A DNA stretch of 64,000 nt from Gilvimarinus japonicus (GCF_042847215.1 NZ_AP031500.1:1860001-1924000), one strand, 5' to 3'; numbered from the stretch's first letter, positions 25,060-34,235 are shown. Notes: a model not told the origin generated them from the sequence alone. Numbers and translations: made by a program.

Positions 25060-26970
25060 GTGGCAATTGAATCGATTAAAGTCCCCGATATTGGCGGCTC
25101 GGAAAATGTAGATGTCATTGAAATTTCGGTCGCCGTTGGCGATACCGTAGCAATCGATGATTCGCTGTTGGTGTTGGAGACCGATAAGGCCTCGATGGAA
25201 ATACCGAGCACTGTTGCCGGCAAGGTAACAGCGATTAAAGTAAAAGAGGGTGACAAAGTCTCTGAAGGCGATGTGATCTTTGAAGTTGAAACCGAGGGTG
25301 GCGCAGACGCCAGCGGCAGCGACAAAGAAGAGCCAGTTAAAAATGAGCCGGCGCCAGAGCCTGAGTCAAAAGCCGCGCCTGCAGCCGCATCGGCCGAGCA
25401 AGACATCACTATCCCCGATCTTGGTGGCTCAGAGAATGTCGACGTGATCGAGATCTGCGTTGCAGTTGGCGACGAAGTTAGCGAGGGCGATTCGTTGGTT
25501 GTGCTAGAAACCGACAAAGCCTCGTTGGAAATTCCAGCACCGGCCAGCGGTAAAATTGTTAGCATCGATCTTAAAGAGGGCGATAAAGTTTCTCAGGGCG
25601 ACAAGCTGGGTGTGATGACCGGTGGCGCAACTGAAGCACCTGCAGAGACTCCCGCCGAGTCCAGTGCAGCGCCCGCGCCAGCTTCAGGTGGTAGCTCTGT
25701 CGAAGTTATACCTGTACCGGATATCGGTGGCTCTGAAGGTGCGGCAGTGATCGAGATTTCCATCAGTGCCGGTGATGAAATCGACGAAGGCGATACTTTA
25801 ATCGTACTGGAAACCGACAAAGCCTCTATGGAAATTCCGGCGCCTAGCGCTGGTAAAGTGGTGAAAGTTTCGGTTAAAGAAGGTGACAAGCTCTCGCAGG
25901 GTGATGCCATTTGTGAGATGGAAGTTGAGTCAGCGGCACCGGCGGCGCCGGCACCAAAGGCGGAGTCTGCACCGCAAGCCGCAAGCGCCCCTGCTGCCAG
26001 CACCGCGACAACCTCGTCTGGATCGCCGGTAACGGCGGATAACGTCGAAGTGGTTAACTCTTCGGATGTTTACGCCGGCCCCGCCGTGCGCAAGTTGGCG
26101 CGACAGTTGGGCGTTGATCTGAAAAAGGTTAAAGGCAGCGGACCTCGCAGCCGTGTTAACAAAGACGACGTGCGCGACTATGTGAAAAACATCGTAGCGG
26201 ATAGTCAGTCTGGCAAGAGCACTGCTGGCGGCAGCGGTATTCCTGCGATTCCCGCGGTTGATTTTGCCAAGTTCGGCGAGATCGAAACGGTCAAAATGAG
26301 CAAGATCAAAAAGCTTACCGCTGACAACATGGTGCGCAACTGGCTTAATATTCCACACGTTACTCAGTGGGACGATGCCGACATCACCGAGCTGGAAGCT
26401 TTCCGTAAAGGCCTTAAAGCCGAAGCTGAAAAGCGTGGCAGCAAATTAACGCCGCTACCGTTTTTGTTAAAGGCCTGTGCCGCCGCTTTGGTTGCCGAGC
26501 CCAGCTTTAACGTCTCTATGCATCACGATGGCGAGCACATTGTGCAGAAAAAATACGTGCACATTGGTGTTGCTGTTGATACGCCAAACGGTTTGATGGT
26601 GCCGGTGATTCGAGACGTCGATAAAAAAGGTTTGTGGGAGCTGGCCGACGACTTTAGCGCAATTGTTAAAAAGGCGCGCGATGGCAAACTAACCGCTGCT
26701 GACATGCAGGGCGGCTGTTTTACCATCTCAAGCTTGGGCGCTATGGGTGGCAACGGCTTTACCCCAATCGTCAATGCGCCCGAGGTTGCCATATTGGGTG
26801 TTTCTAAGGCGCAAATGAAGCCAGTTTGGAACGGTAGTGAGTTTGTCCCGCGCAACATGTTGCCGCTGGCTCTGTCTTACGATCACCGCGCTATTAACGG
26901 CGCCGATGCCGGACGCTTCTTTACTTACCTGACGGCCGTAGTTGCCGACGTACGTCGCTTATTGCTGTAA
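25060..26970 (+). CDS. aceF: Pyruvate dehydrogenase E2, three lipoyl domains
   Basis: 636 aa starting GTG 25060 after GGAG. Three lipoyl domains (about 1-76, 112-186, 213-290), each with an E-T-D-K-A-S motif whose Lys is lipoylated, are joined by Ala/Pro-rich flexible linkers. A peripheral-subunit-binding domain follows (about 345-382, G-P-A-V-R-K-L-A-R), then the catalytic core. The catalytic motif is H-R-A-I-N-G instead of H-R-x-x-D-G; Asn at this place is known in Azotobacter/Pseudomonas E2p and is not a defect. No lpd (E3) gene follows; E3 must be supplied from elsewhere. Confidence 0.97.
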   Translation: MAIESIKVPDIGGSENVDVIEISVAVGDTVAIDDSLLVLETDKASMEIPSTVAGKVTAIKVKEGDKVSEGDVIFEVETEGGADASGSDKEEPVKNEPAPEPESKAAPAAASAEQDITIPDLGGSENVDVIEICVAVGDEVSEGDSLVVLETDKASLEIPAPASGKIVSIDLKEGDKVSQGDKLGVMTGGATEAPAETPAESSAAPAPASGGSSVEVIPVPDIGGSEGAAVIEISISAGDEIDEGDTLIVLETDKASMEIPAPSAGKVVKVSVKEGDKLSQGDAICEMEVESAAPAAPAPKAESAPQAASAPAASTATTSSGSPVTADNVEVVNSSDVYAGPAVRKLARQLGVDLKKVKGSGPRSRVNKDDVRDYVKNIVADSQSGKSTAGGSGIPAIPAVDFAKFGEIETVKMSKIKKLTADNMVRNWLNIPHVTQWDDADITELEAFRKGLKAEAEKRGSKLTPLPFLLKACAAALVAEPSFNVSMHHDGEHIVQKKYVHIGVAVDTPNGLMVPVIRDVDKKGLWELADDFSAIVKKARDGKLTAADMQGGCFTISSLGAMGGNGFTPIVNAPEVAILGVSKAQMKPVWNGSEFVPRNMLPLALSYDHRAINGADAGRFFTYLTAVVADVRRLLL

Positions 26971-26986
26971 GAGTGGGGGAGTGTTT

Positions 26987-27022
26987 AAAAGCCCAGATTG
27001 AGTGATCAAGCTGGGCTTTTTT
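26987..27022 (+). terminator. Terminator after aceF
   Basis: AAAAGCCCAG (26987-26996) pairs with CTGGGCTTTT (27011-27020), followed by further T, 16 bp after the stop. Confidence 0.8.
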
Positions 27023-27460
27023 GTTTAAGAGTTATAGCAGTCAGCCACTGGAAGTTTTTACCTGTCCTGTATGCGAACCCCGCACTCCACTCGTTAGCAT
27101 TACATTTGTTGTTTGCTGAGCGTTTTTGTGGGTTCGTTATGCACCATGAATAGACCGCAGACTGTAAAAGATCATGGGTTACTAGTTTTCAAAAATATCT
27201 TTATTTTTCCTGTGACTTTGGGTTGCCCGTTTATATTGACGGGTGTCTGAAGTGTGTTTTCTAGGTTTTAAAAGGTGGCGTGAGTGTTGAAAATCAATGC
27301 CGCCGAATAATGCTTCCTATTAATAAATGCTGCGGAGTACTGGAAGTATTACAATTGGGGATATTGAACGTGTGTGCTGTTAGGAGTTAACAGCGCTGTT
27401 TTAATTTTGTAGGTCAGGCTTGAGCCCTTTAGCTCAGAAGCGTGGTCTACTAATGTGGGC
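27023..27460. other. Gene-free, AT-rich intergenic region
   Basis: About 440 bp between aceF and the repressor gene with no credible coding sequence. The only structure I see is a 12-bp palindrome AACAGCGCTGTT (27389-27400) and a TGAGC/GCTCA hairpin (27421-27436) 25 bp downstream of the repressor stop (minus strand), which has no T tract. Confidence 0.4.
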
Positions 27461-28153
27461 CTAGCGCTGCGGTGCACTGACCCCGTTAAAGTGAGAGGTT
27501 ATTTTAGATCGAATCAACCAGATCTCGCCTATGTCTTTTTTATTTAAGGTATAGGGTTTGTAGGCAGTGTTGTCGCTTTTTACTATAAGCTTATCTTGAG
27601 TGCTTAGGTAAATACGTTTGGCAAGCACTCCGTCCTCGGCAACGATCACGGCTAGTGATCCGTCATCAAATGCTTTGCCGGGCTCGAGTCGCTCGGCAAT
27701 TACCACCTCTCCTGAATAGAGTGACGGCTCCATACTGTCTCCGTCTGTTTCGAACAGGCGGTAGTCTCCGTCTTCAAAACCTGGAATCCTGTAAACACCT
27801 AAGGTCTTTATGTAGTTGGGATCGTTGCACTGGCTTATATAGCCCGCGTGGGCATCGACATTGACCATCGGAATAAGCGGGTCTGGGCAGCTCGAACCTT
27901 GCAGAGGGGATATGTCACCTTGCGTATCGACTAAAAACGTTTTTCCTTCACCGGCCACGAGCCAGTTGCAGTTGACGCTAAAAGCTTGGTGGATTGAGTT
28001 GATCGTTGTCATAGAGAGCTTAGACTTGCTTGCCTCAAGCTGTGACAAAGCGCCTTGCGTTATACCAATTCGATCAGAGAAGTCACTCTGGGATAGGCCC
28101 AGTAGGTCTCGCAGCTGGGTGATACGCTCGTTGGCTAACAGGTTTTTGTTCAT
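27461..28153 (-). CDS. XRE-type repressor with S24 (LexA/cI) autopeptidase domain
   Basis: ATG at 28153 (230 aa); a TTG at 28165 is an alternative. Residues about 8-68 form a helix-turn-helix of the cI type (L-S-Q-S-D-F-S-D-R-I-G-I-T-Q-G-A-L-S). Residues about 95-225 are an S24 domain with a scissile Ala-Gly pair (A103-G104), the nucleophile Ser140 in G-D-S-M-E-P and the general base Lys179 in L-A-K-R. All are positioned as in LexA/cI proteins that self-cleave when RecA is activated. No phage genes surround it. A 42-bp palindrome begins 31 bp upstream of the ATG, a likely own operator. Target genes otherwise unknown. Confidence 0.85.
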   Translation of the reverse strand: MNKNLLANERITQLRDLLGLSQSDFSDRIGITQGALSQLEASKSKLSMTTINSIHQAFSVNCNWLVAGEGKTFLVDTQGDISPLQGSSCPDPLIPMVNVDAHAGYISQCNDPNYIKTLGVYRIPGFEDGDYRLFETDGDSMEPSLYSGEVVIAERLEPGKAFDDGSLAVIVAEDGVLAKRIYLSTQDKLIVKSDNTAYKPYTLNKKDIGEIWLIRSKITSHFNGVSAPQR

Positions 28154-28183
28154 AAGGACGCACAAATTAAAGAGTTGGTGCCT

Positions 28184-28225
28184 GTTGCAACCGGGATATT
28201 AGCTTGCTAATATCCCGGTTGCAAC
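28184..28225. promoter_or_regulatory. 42-bp near-perfect palindrome, candidate repressor operator
   Basis: Two perfect 20-bp arms (28184-28203 and 28206-28225) flank a 2-bp TT centre. Each arm begins or ends with GTTGCAAC, itself an 8-bp palindrome, so the region offers two identical dimer sites about 26 bp apart. It lies between the repressor start (28153, minus) and the response-regulator gene (28383, plus). Confidence 0.75.
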
Positions 28226-28382
28226 GCGATGGATGGCAGTGGGTTGCTATCTCAGCTGTTTTACTCTCTTGAACGATCAATTCCAAGCGAATAACGACGG
28301 TTTGTTCTACCTTATTACATAACCACCTCTAGTGGCTACTCACCCCACGATACACTCGCCGGGCGACTTATGGACGCAATAT

Positions 28383-28823
28383 ATGAGCAAAACAACATTA
28401 GCATGGCGAAAAAATCGTGGGTTAATGATAGCGGAAGATGACCTCGACGACCAATTGCTAATTCGGGATGCATTAGAAGAAAATGGTGTGTTGTCTGACG
28501 ATGTGCTGTTTGTTGAAGACGGCCAAGCGCTGTTAGAAAAACTGCAAGCGCCAGAATTGGTGCCGGGCTTGATACTGCTCGATTTAAATATGCCGCGCAT
28601 GGATGGTCGCGAAGCACTGCGCCACATCAAGCAAGATGAGCACTTAAAACACATTCCAATCGTGGTTTTTACCACCTCTAGTAACGAGGAGGATATAAAA
28701 TATACCTACGAGTTTGGCGGTAATACTTATTTTACGAAACCTACCAGCTTTGATGAGTTGGTGAGAGTGATGTCTTTAATTAAGTCTTATTGGTTAGAAA
28801 CGGCGCTGTTAGCGGAGCATTAA
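28383..28823 (+). CDS. Single-domain response regulator (Rcp1-like receiver)
   Basis: 146 aa from ATG 28383; a GTG at 28332 is in frame but adds residues atypical of the fold. It is a bare receiver: acidic pocket E18-D19-D20, phospho-acceptor Asp67 in L-L-D-L-N-M-P-R-M-D-G, Thr97/98, and Lys119 in T-K-P. No output domain, so it acts by protein interaction, as do Rcp1-like regulators paired with bacteriophytochromes or other kinases. No kinase is adjacent; the nearest is the hybrid kinase at 46064, with no evidence of pairing. It shares the upstream intergenic region with the divergent S24 repressor. Confidence 0.85.
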   Translation: MSKTTLAWRKNRGLMIAEDDLDDQLLIRDALEENGVLSDDVLFVEDGQALLEKLQAPELVPGLILLDLNMPRMDGREALRHIKQDEHLKHIPIVVFTTSSNEEDIKYTYEFGGNTYFTKPTSFDELVRVMSLIKSYWLETALLAEH

Positions 28824-29053
28824 CACCGACTTTTTTGGTGCTGTATTGCTCAGTCCTGCCAAGCGCTTCTATACTGTTCTTCGTTATCGCGATTATTAAA
28901 CACACCTGCTGGCGCTTGAGTGCTTATAAGTCTTTATAGTGAGGCATTTTGGGTTGGAGGCGTACGTTGTTGATGCGCTGGCCTGTTTTCTGAGCTTTAC
29001 GCTTCTTACCCTTCTTGTTACGGGTTCTGAGGTAAACTTAACCATATACCACG
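28824..29053. other. Intergenic stretch, possible small RNA or gene remnant
   Basis: No supported gene. On the minus strand between about 29038 and 28920 one frame reads a Lys/Arg-rich peptide ending H-Y-K-D-L and then a stop (R-N-K-K-G-K-K-R-K-A-Q-K), protein-like in composition. It has a stop codon just upstream and no start codon. On the plus strand the segment leads into a strong terminator, so a short transcript is possible. Confidence 0.3.
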
Positions 29054-29090
29054 AAAACCCCAGTTTGAGCTTGCTCACGCTGGGGTTTTT
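29054..29090. terminator. Strong hairpin terminator upstream of the MFS gene
   Basis: AAAACCCCAG (29054-29063) pairs with CTGGGGTTTT (29080-29089); an inner GAGC-TT-GCTC extends the stem. T tracts on both strands make it bidirectional. It lies 231 bp after the response-regulator stop. Confidence 0.75.
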
Positions 29091-29149
29091 CGTTGGGTAA
29101 TACCTGTAACCGTGCGCCATGTGGTGTTCGATCACGACTTGAGGTGAGA

Positions 29150-30373
29150 GTGACCAATTTTTTGCAAAAAACGGTACTGTTTAAACCGGTAGCGCTGGGT
29201 ATTTATTTTTTGACCTTTGCGACGGGGGTGGTCGGCGCGCTGTTACTGCCGACATTGAGTATCTTTTTTGCTGATGAGGTGGGGGTAAGCCCCTTTTGGG
29301 TGGGCATTCCCTATGCGGGAATCGCGATTGGCAGCATTGTTTACAATCAAGTAATAGGCGCTTGGTCCGACTCGCTTAAAGATCGACGCATGTTAGTGGT
29401 GGGCTTGTGTCTAGTCGGGGTGCTGGGTTGTTTGGTGTTTGCGTTGTCGCGCCACTATTGGCTGACCTGCTTGTCGGCAGTATTTTTGCTGAGTTTGGCG
29501 ATGGTAGCTTTCTCGCAGATTTTGGCTTATAGCCTAGAGTACGCCGAAAACTGTTTGCCGCTTGAGCGTATTGCCTTGTTTAACGCGGTCGTTCGGGCGC
29601 AAATTGCTTTTGCTTGGGTGGCGGGGCCGCCAGCGGGCTTTTTAATTGCCAGCCATTGGGGGTTTACCAGCTTGTACTCGATTGCGGCGGCGCTATTTGC
29701 GGCGGTGGCGATTGTTAGCCCCAAAATGTTGCCAGCGTTAAAGCTGACGGGCCATTCGGATGAGCCTGAGGTTAAATCAGGTTTATGGGGGAGTTTAAAT
29801 GCCCGTTCGCGTTGGTCTTTAGCGCTCTGCGTGTTGGCGTTTTCGTTAATGTGGTGTGTCAACAACGCGTATTTAATTAGCTTGCCTTTGCACCTTACAC
29901 GCAATTTGGATATTTCGACCGGTTGGGTGGGGTGGATTATGGGTGCCGCCGCTGGGCTAGAGGTGCCGGTAATGTTGCTTGCCGGCGTGTTAGCTGCACG
30001 TATGAACCCGCTGAACTTGGTGCGCGCCAGTGCCTTGGCGGGGTTAGTGTTGTATGCCGGCGTGTTTTGCGCAACGGCACTTTGGCAGTTATTTGCACTG
30101 CAAATTGCCAACGCGGTGTTTGTTGGCATTTTGGCCGGTTTGGGTGTGTCGGTGGTGCAGCAAATGCTACCGGGGCGTGCGGGCAGTGCCTCGGCGTTAT
30201 ATACCAATACGACCCACGTGGGGACGTTATTAAGCAGCTTGCTTATTAGTGGTGTGGCCGAGGCTTATGGTTATTTAAGCGTGTTTATGGCGAACATGGT
30301 GTTAGTGATTTTGGCCGGTGGATTGTTTATGTTAGTGCGGGCCGGTGAGGGTGTAGAGCCACAGGCACGCTAG
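29150..30373 (+). CDS. MFS transporter
   Basis: GTG 29150 with GAGGTGAG just upstream is a better start than a 29093 codon inside the terminator tail. 407 aa and twelve TM helices, with the signature loop G-A-W-S-D-S-L-K-D-R-R between TM2 and TM3 (about residues 66-76), as in drug or sugar efflux MFS proteins (SetA/SotB-like impression). Substrate unknown. Convergent with the following minus-strand operon; stops are 7 bp apart. A 226-residue antisense open frame inside is a shadow. Confidence 0.85.
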   Translation: MTNFLQKTVLFKPVALGIYFLTFATGVVGALLLPTLSIFFADEVGVSPFWVGIPYAGIAIGSIVYNQVIGAWSDSLKDRRMLVVGLCLVGVLGCLVFALSRHYWLTCLSAVFLLSLAMVAFSQILAYSLEYAENCLPLERIALFNAVVRAQIAFAWVAGPPAGFLIASHWGFTSLYSIAAALFAAVAIVSPKMLPALKLTGHSDEPEVKSGLWGSLNARSRWSLALCVLAFSLMWCVNNAYLISLPLHLTRNLDISTGWVGWIMGAAAGLEVPVMLLAGVLAARMNPLNLVRASALAGLVLYAGVFCATALWQLFALQIANAVFVGILAGLGVSVVQQMLPGRAGSASALYTNTTHVGTLLSSLLISGVAEAYGYLSVFMANMVLVILAGGLFMLVRAGEGVEPQAR

Positions 30374-30380
30374 AAAAATA

Positions 30381-30890
30381 CTAATCGTCCTGGCTGTTAA
30401 GTGCGTGCAACTGCGCGTCTGTTAACGTCGATAATTTAGTGCGCAGTGTGGCTTTTAATTGTGGCATTAAGTCGCCAATGACCTCATCAATTAACCGTTG
30501 TCGCTCGGTGTTTTTACGGTTGTTGGGTTCTGTTGTAAAGTCACCAGCGCGATTGCCCCGCAAGCGTGAACGGATATGTTGTGGCAAAAACGGGTTTTCA
30601 CTGTTGCTGGGCGAATGCTGAGCGGGCGCTACGTTTTTTGCAGAGCTGTTAGTCGGTTGCGCCGTTGAGTGGGAACCTGGGGTTGGCGCGGCAGTGGCTT
30701 GAGTCTTGATGGTACCGCCTAAATCTAGCTCGTAGTTCTCTTCGTGCCGGTCCAGCATGTTGTTGTGGCGTTGCTCTAACTGCTCAATAACCTCTTGCAG
30801 TACAGGGATGTCATCGTTGTCCAATAATCCTTGGATAGACTCCAGTTCATTTAATAACTCACTGCGGGTTTTCTCGCGCTCATCGCTCAT
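30381..30890 (-). CDS. Conserved hypothetical protein downstream of holC
   Basis: 169 aa. Acidic helical N-terminus (about 1-55, heptad-like), a disordered Thr/Ser/Pro/Asn linker (about 60-105), and a helical C-terminus (about 120-165) with L-I-D-E-V-I-G-D-L-M-P. It is third in pepA-holC-this gene, starting 12 bp after holC; a similar small gene lies in the same place in Pseudomonas (between holC and valS, as I recall). valS is not next here. Function unknown. Confidence 0.7.
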   Translation of the reverse strand: MSDEREKTRSELLNELESIQGLLDNDDIPVLQEVIEQLEQRHNNMLDRHEENYELDLGGTIKTQATAAPTPGSHSTAQPTNSSAKNVAPAQHSPSNSENPFLPQHIRSRLRGNRAGDFTTEPNNRKNTERQRLIDEVIGDLMPQLKATLRTKLSTLTDAQLHALNSQDD

Positions 30891-30901
30891 GGCATTGACT
30901 C

Positions 30902-31342
30902 TTATACGTTATGCGCCCGTCCTAGTTTGTGGTGCCTGATGGGGTAGCCGCGCTCGCCTAAAAAGCTCCAGTGCTGGCGGGTGTGCGCAAGCACTGCGTC
31001 GGTTTGAATGACCACTTCGGCCATTCTGGCAAAGCGGCTAAAATACTCTGGCAATTGTGCGCATAAGCTAATCAGTACATCGTGATGATTACCGCACTCG
31101 CCGCTACAGTCAAGGGCGATGGGTTCGCCCGAGTCGGTAGCATCACTGTGGCGCCAGGGCAGATAACTTTCTGGCCGCTCGTCGGTTAGGTGCTTAGCCA
31201 CTGATGCCAGTTGCGTCGCATCATCGGTGGCAATCAAAACTTTGCGGCCATTGTTAATGGCTTTTTCGCACAAGCGGCTAGCAAAGGCCAGTCGCTTGTC
31301 GGGCTCATCGCTGCTGAGGATGTAAAAATCCACTTCGGTCAT
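30902..31342 (-). CDS. holC: DNA polymerase III subunit chi
   Basis: 146 aa, starting M-T-E-V-D-F-Y-I-L and ending with the family-typical Y-P-I-R-H-H-K-L. Chi links the clamp loader to single-strand-binding protein during replication. Length matches E. coli HolC (147). It starts 5 bp after the pepA stop, the usual pepA-holC pair. Confidence 0.92.
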   Translation of the reverse strand: MTEVDFYILSSDEPDKRLAFASRLCEKAINNGRKVLIATDDATQLASVAKHLTDERPESYLPWRHSDATDSGEPIALDCSGECGNHHDVLISLCAQLPEYFSRFARMAEVVIQTDAVLAHTRQHWSFLGERGYPIRHHKLGRAHNV

Positions 31343-31347
31343 AGCAA

Positions 31348-32832
31348 TTATTTACTGTCGAGTAAGTATTGCACCAGCAAAGGCACGGGGCGGCCGGTAG
31401 CACCTTTAGCACTGCCGGAGTTCCAAGCCGTGCCGGCAATGTCCAGGTGTGCCCAGCGGAGCTCTTTGGTAAAGCGCGATAAAAAGCAAGCGGCGGTTAT
31501 GCTGCCGGCTTCGCGACCGCCAATGTTGGCGATATCGGCAAAGTTGCTGTCGAGTTGTTTTTGGTATTCGTCCCACAGGGGCATTTGCCACGCGCGGTCC
31601 CCGGCCTCGATGCCCGCCGCTAAAAGCTGCTCGGCAAATTGCTGGTCGTTACTGTATAAGCCGTGAGCGTGGCTGCCTAGAGCGATAACACAGGCGCCGG
31701 TAAGGGTGGCTATGTCCACTACGGTTTTGGGTTTAAAGCGCTTGGCGTAGGTTAGGGCGTCGCACAGTACCAGTCGGCCCTCGGCGTCAGTGTTGAGTAC
31801 TTCAATGGTTTGGCCCGACATAGAGGTCACGATATCACCGGGTTTAGTGGCGCCGCCCGATGGCATGTTTTCGGCCGCAGCGACAATCGCCACCACGTTG
31901 GTGTTAGGCTGCAGGGCGAGCAGAGTTTTCATTGTGCCAAACACGCTGGCTGCGCCACACATGTCAAATTTCATTTCATCCATGCCGGCGCCTGGCTTAA
32001 GGCTTATACCGCCAGTGTCAAAGGTGATGCCCTTGCCGACCAGCACGTTGGGCGCTTTTGATTTAGCCGCTCCGCGGTACTCCATCACAATGAGCTTAGC
32101 GGGCTCGTCACTGCCGGCTGAGACGGATAGCAGTGAACCCATGCCCTCGGCTTTCATTTGTTTTTCGGTTAACACGCTGACGTGCAGCTTGCTCTGGCCG
32201 CGAGCCAGAGCGCGGGCTTGATTGGCCAGGTAGGTTGGGGTGCAGATGTTGCCGGGTAGGTTGCCCAGTTCGCGGGCGTAGTTCATGCCATCGCCCAGTG
32301 CCTGGCCTTGTGCTAATGCCTTTTTAACACTGGCGGGGCTGCCATCGACATTAACCGTAATTTTATTGATGTTAATTTTGCTGGGCTTTTGGCTTTTGAG
32401 CTGGTCAAACTGCCAGAGATCGGTGGTTAAGGTTTGCGCGATTTTGCGCGCCAGCCAACTGGCGTTTTGGCCACCGACGGTGACGCCGGTTAAATCGATG
32501 CTGATGTTTTTATACGGGGCACCTTTTACCGCGCTTTGCAGTGCGCTGAGGGCTGCACTAATGGCGGCAGGTTCAACGTCGCTTTTGGCCGATTTTCCGA
32601 GTCCCAGCAACAGCAAGCGATCGGCACTTTGGCCAACATTGTGATGGAGCATTAGGCTGGTGCCGCGAGCTCCGGTGAATTTTTCACGAGTCAGTAATTT
32701 GCTCAGCTGACCTTTACCGGCCTGATCAATAAGCTGAGCGCTGGGTGTCAGGGTAGTGTCGGAAAATACGCCTACGACCAAAAGCGCGCTGCGGTGGCTG
32801 GTAGCGTCGAATGACTTAGCTTGAAACTGCAT
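31348..32832 (-). CDS. pepA: Leucyl aminopeptidase (M17)
   Basis: 494 aa. The two-metal site residues are in V-G-K-G-I-T-F-D-T-G-G (about 265-275) and N-T-D-A-E-G-R-L (about 346-353), the M17 signature. PepA removes N-terminal residues from peptides in the cytoplasm; E. coli PepA also binds DNA (Xer recombination, carAB control). First gene of pepA-holC-hypothetical; divergent from lptF across about 310 bp, as is usual in gammaproteobacteria. Confidence 0.95.
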   Translation of the reverse strand: MQFQAKSFDATSHRSALLVVGVFSDTTLTPSAQLIDQAGKGQLSKLLTREKFTGARGTSLMLHHNVGQSADRLLLLGLGKSAKSDVEPAAISAALSALQSAVKGAPYKNISIDLTGVTVGGQNASWLARKIAQTLTTDLWQFDQLKSQKPSKININKITVNVDGSPASVKKALAQGQALGDGMNYARELGNLPGNICTPTYLANQARALARGQSKLHVSVLTEKQMKAEGMGSLLSVSAGSDEPAKLIVMEYRGAAKSKAPNVLVGKGITFDTGGISLKPGAGMDEMKFDMCGAASVFGTMKTLLALQPNTNVVAIVAAAENMPSGGATKPGDIVTSMSGQTIEVLNTDAEGRLVLCDALTYAKRFKPKTVVDIATLTGACVIALGSHAHGLYSNDQQFAEQLLAAGIEAGDRAWQMPLWDEYQKQLDSNFADIANIGGREAGSITAACFLSRFTKELRWAHLDIAGTAWNSGSAKGATGRPVPLLVQYLLDSK

Positions 32833-33143
32833 GTGTGACCCCTAGTTAATTTTGTGTTGCGAGCGGTTAAGCGGTAACCGTTACTCGGTTACACTCGCCC
32901 CGGCAATAACAGTTGCCGAGAAATCGAGCGACGTTGTCGCTGGAACGAACAGCGCTCCCGTACGGTCTATCGCTTGGCTTATCCAGACACCGAGACAAAC
33001 GGCTTCGGTTGCGGGATAATGCCACCAATATTCGCCTAGTTTACGTCATCAGTGGGCGAGGGGCCAAAGTCTTTGGTTGTTACTGCCTATGGCGGTCGTT
33101 TTTGGTCGGGTAGGCCGCTCAATTGAGTAAGGATGGTTGTATT
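32833..33143. other. Divergent pepA/lptF promoter region with inverted repeats
   Basis: No gene. Two neighbouring inverted repeats are seen: GTAACCG-TTACT-CGGTTAC (32874-32892) and CGGCAA-TAACAG-TTGCCG (32901-32918), 40-85 bp upstream of pepA. They could be operators or leader hairpins of the pepA transcript. The lptF promoter must also lie here, but no hexamers are convincing. Confidence 0.4.
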
Positions 33144-34235
33144 TTGATCGTATATCGCTATTTGTCGCGCGAGGTGCTGGTGACCATGCTCGCTGTCAGC
33201 ACCACCTTGTTGCTGATCATTATGAGCGGCCGTTTTGTTAAATACCTAGCCGATGCTGCCTCGGGCAAAATTGCGGTCGATGTGCTGTTTACGATTATGG
33301 CCTACCGTCTGCCTGGTTTTTTGGAGTTGGTCGTTCCCCTAGGTTTTTTTATTGCCATTTTGCTCGCCTACGGCCGCCTTTATATGGATAGTGAAATGGT
33401 CGTGCTTAGCGCCTGCGGCATGAGCCAAAAACAGTTATTGTTTATTACGGCCATACCTGCGGTGGTAGTGGCGTTAATCGTTGGCGCCATGAGCTTGTGG
33501 GTCAGCCCTTGGGGCGCCGCTCAAACCGAAAAATTATTTGCCGAGCAGCGTTCGCGCAGTGAATTTACTACCCTGCGGCCCGGTCACTTTCAGCCCTTCA
33601 ACGGCGGCAAGGTGGTAACGTACGTTGAGTCTATCAGCGACAACCGCTCCCAGCTTAATCAGTTGTTTTTAACCCAAGTGGGTACCCCTACCGCAGTGGC
33701 TATAGCCGAGGTGGGTAAACAGCGCCACAATAGTGAGTACGATGAGCGCTACCTGGAGTTGCACAACGGCATTCGTTATCAGGGGCGTCCGGGTTCTGCC
33801 GACTATCAAATCACCGAGTTTGAGCAGCTGGCCCAGCATATTCCCGAACCAGACGTGTCGGCCGCATACAATTCCGAGGCGGACGCTCGATCGACCCGCG
33901 AATTGTTAAAAGACGATAGCATCTCGGCCCGGGCGACCTTGCAGTGGCGTTTATCCATGCCGTTGTTAGTGCTGGTAGTGGCATTTATGTCGGTACCGCT
34001 CAGCCGCACCAATCCGCGCCAGGGGCGCTACCTAAAAATGCTGCCGGCTATATTGTTGTACCTTTTTTATCTGGCCGGGCTCAGCTCGGTACGCTCCGAG
34101 ATGGAGGCGGGCAACTTCCCGATTATGCCCGGGTTGTGGGTGGTGCACGGCGTGTTTATTGTTATCGCGTGGTTGGTGTTTGTCGGGCCAACTAACGTTT
34201 TTACTCGCCGAGGGGGTAAACGTGCTAAAGCTTAA
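33144..34235 (+). CDS. lptF: LPS export permease LptF
   Basis: TTG 33144 is chosen since AAGGATGG lies at the right distance and I-V-Y-R-Y-L-S-R-E-V aligns with E. coli LptF's start; 363 aa. Six TM helices (three at each end) around a periplasmic beta-jellyroll domain. With LptG and the ATPase LptB it extracts LPS from the inner membrane. The C-terminus overlaps lptG by 14 bp. Confidence 0.93.
   Translation: MIVYRYLSREVLVTMLAVSTTLLLIIMSGRFVKYLADAASGKIAVDVLFTIMAYRLPGFLELVVPLGFFIAILLAYGRLYMDSEMVVLSACGMSQKQLLFITAIPAVVVALIVGAMSLWVSPWGAAQTEKLFAEQRSRSEFTTLRPGHFQPFNGGKVVTYVESISDNRSQLNQLFLTQVGTPTAVAIAEVGKQRHNSEYDERYLELHNGIRYQGRPGSADYQITEFEQLAQHIPEPDVSAAYNSEADARSTRELLKDDSISARATLQWRLSMPLLVLVVAFMSVPLSRTNPRQGRYLKMLPAILLYLFYLAGLSSVRSEMEAGNFPIMPGLWVVHGVFIVIAWLVFVGPTNVFTRRGGKRAKA

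Noticed and set aside
26881..26910. AceF catalytic motif H-x-x-x-D-G reads H-R-A-I-N-G
   Set aside because: Asn at this place is known in Azotobacter and Pseudomonas E2p enzymes that are active, so it is a normal family variant.
24952..27022. Missing lpd after aceF as a sign of a broken operon
   Set aside because: Separate location of the E3 gene is common in pseudomonad-type genomes.
29527..30207. 226-aa minus-strand open frame inside the MFS gene
   Set aside because: Antisense shadow; the plus-strand frame has twelve TM helices and a family motif.
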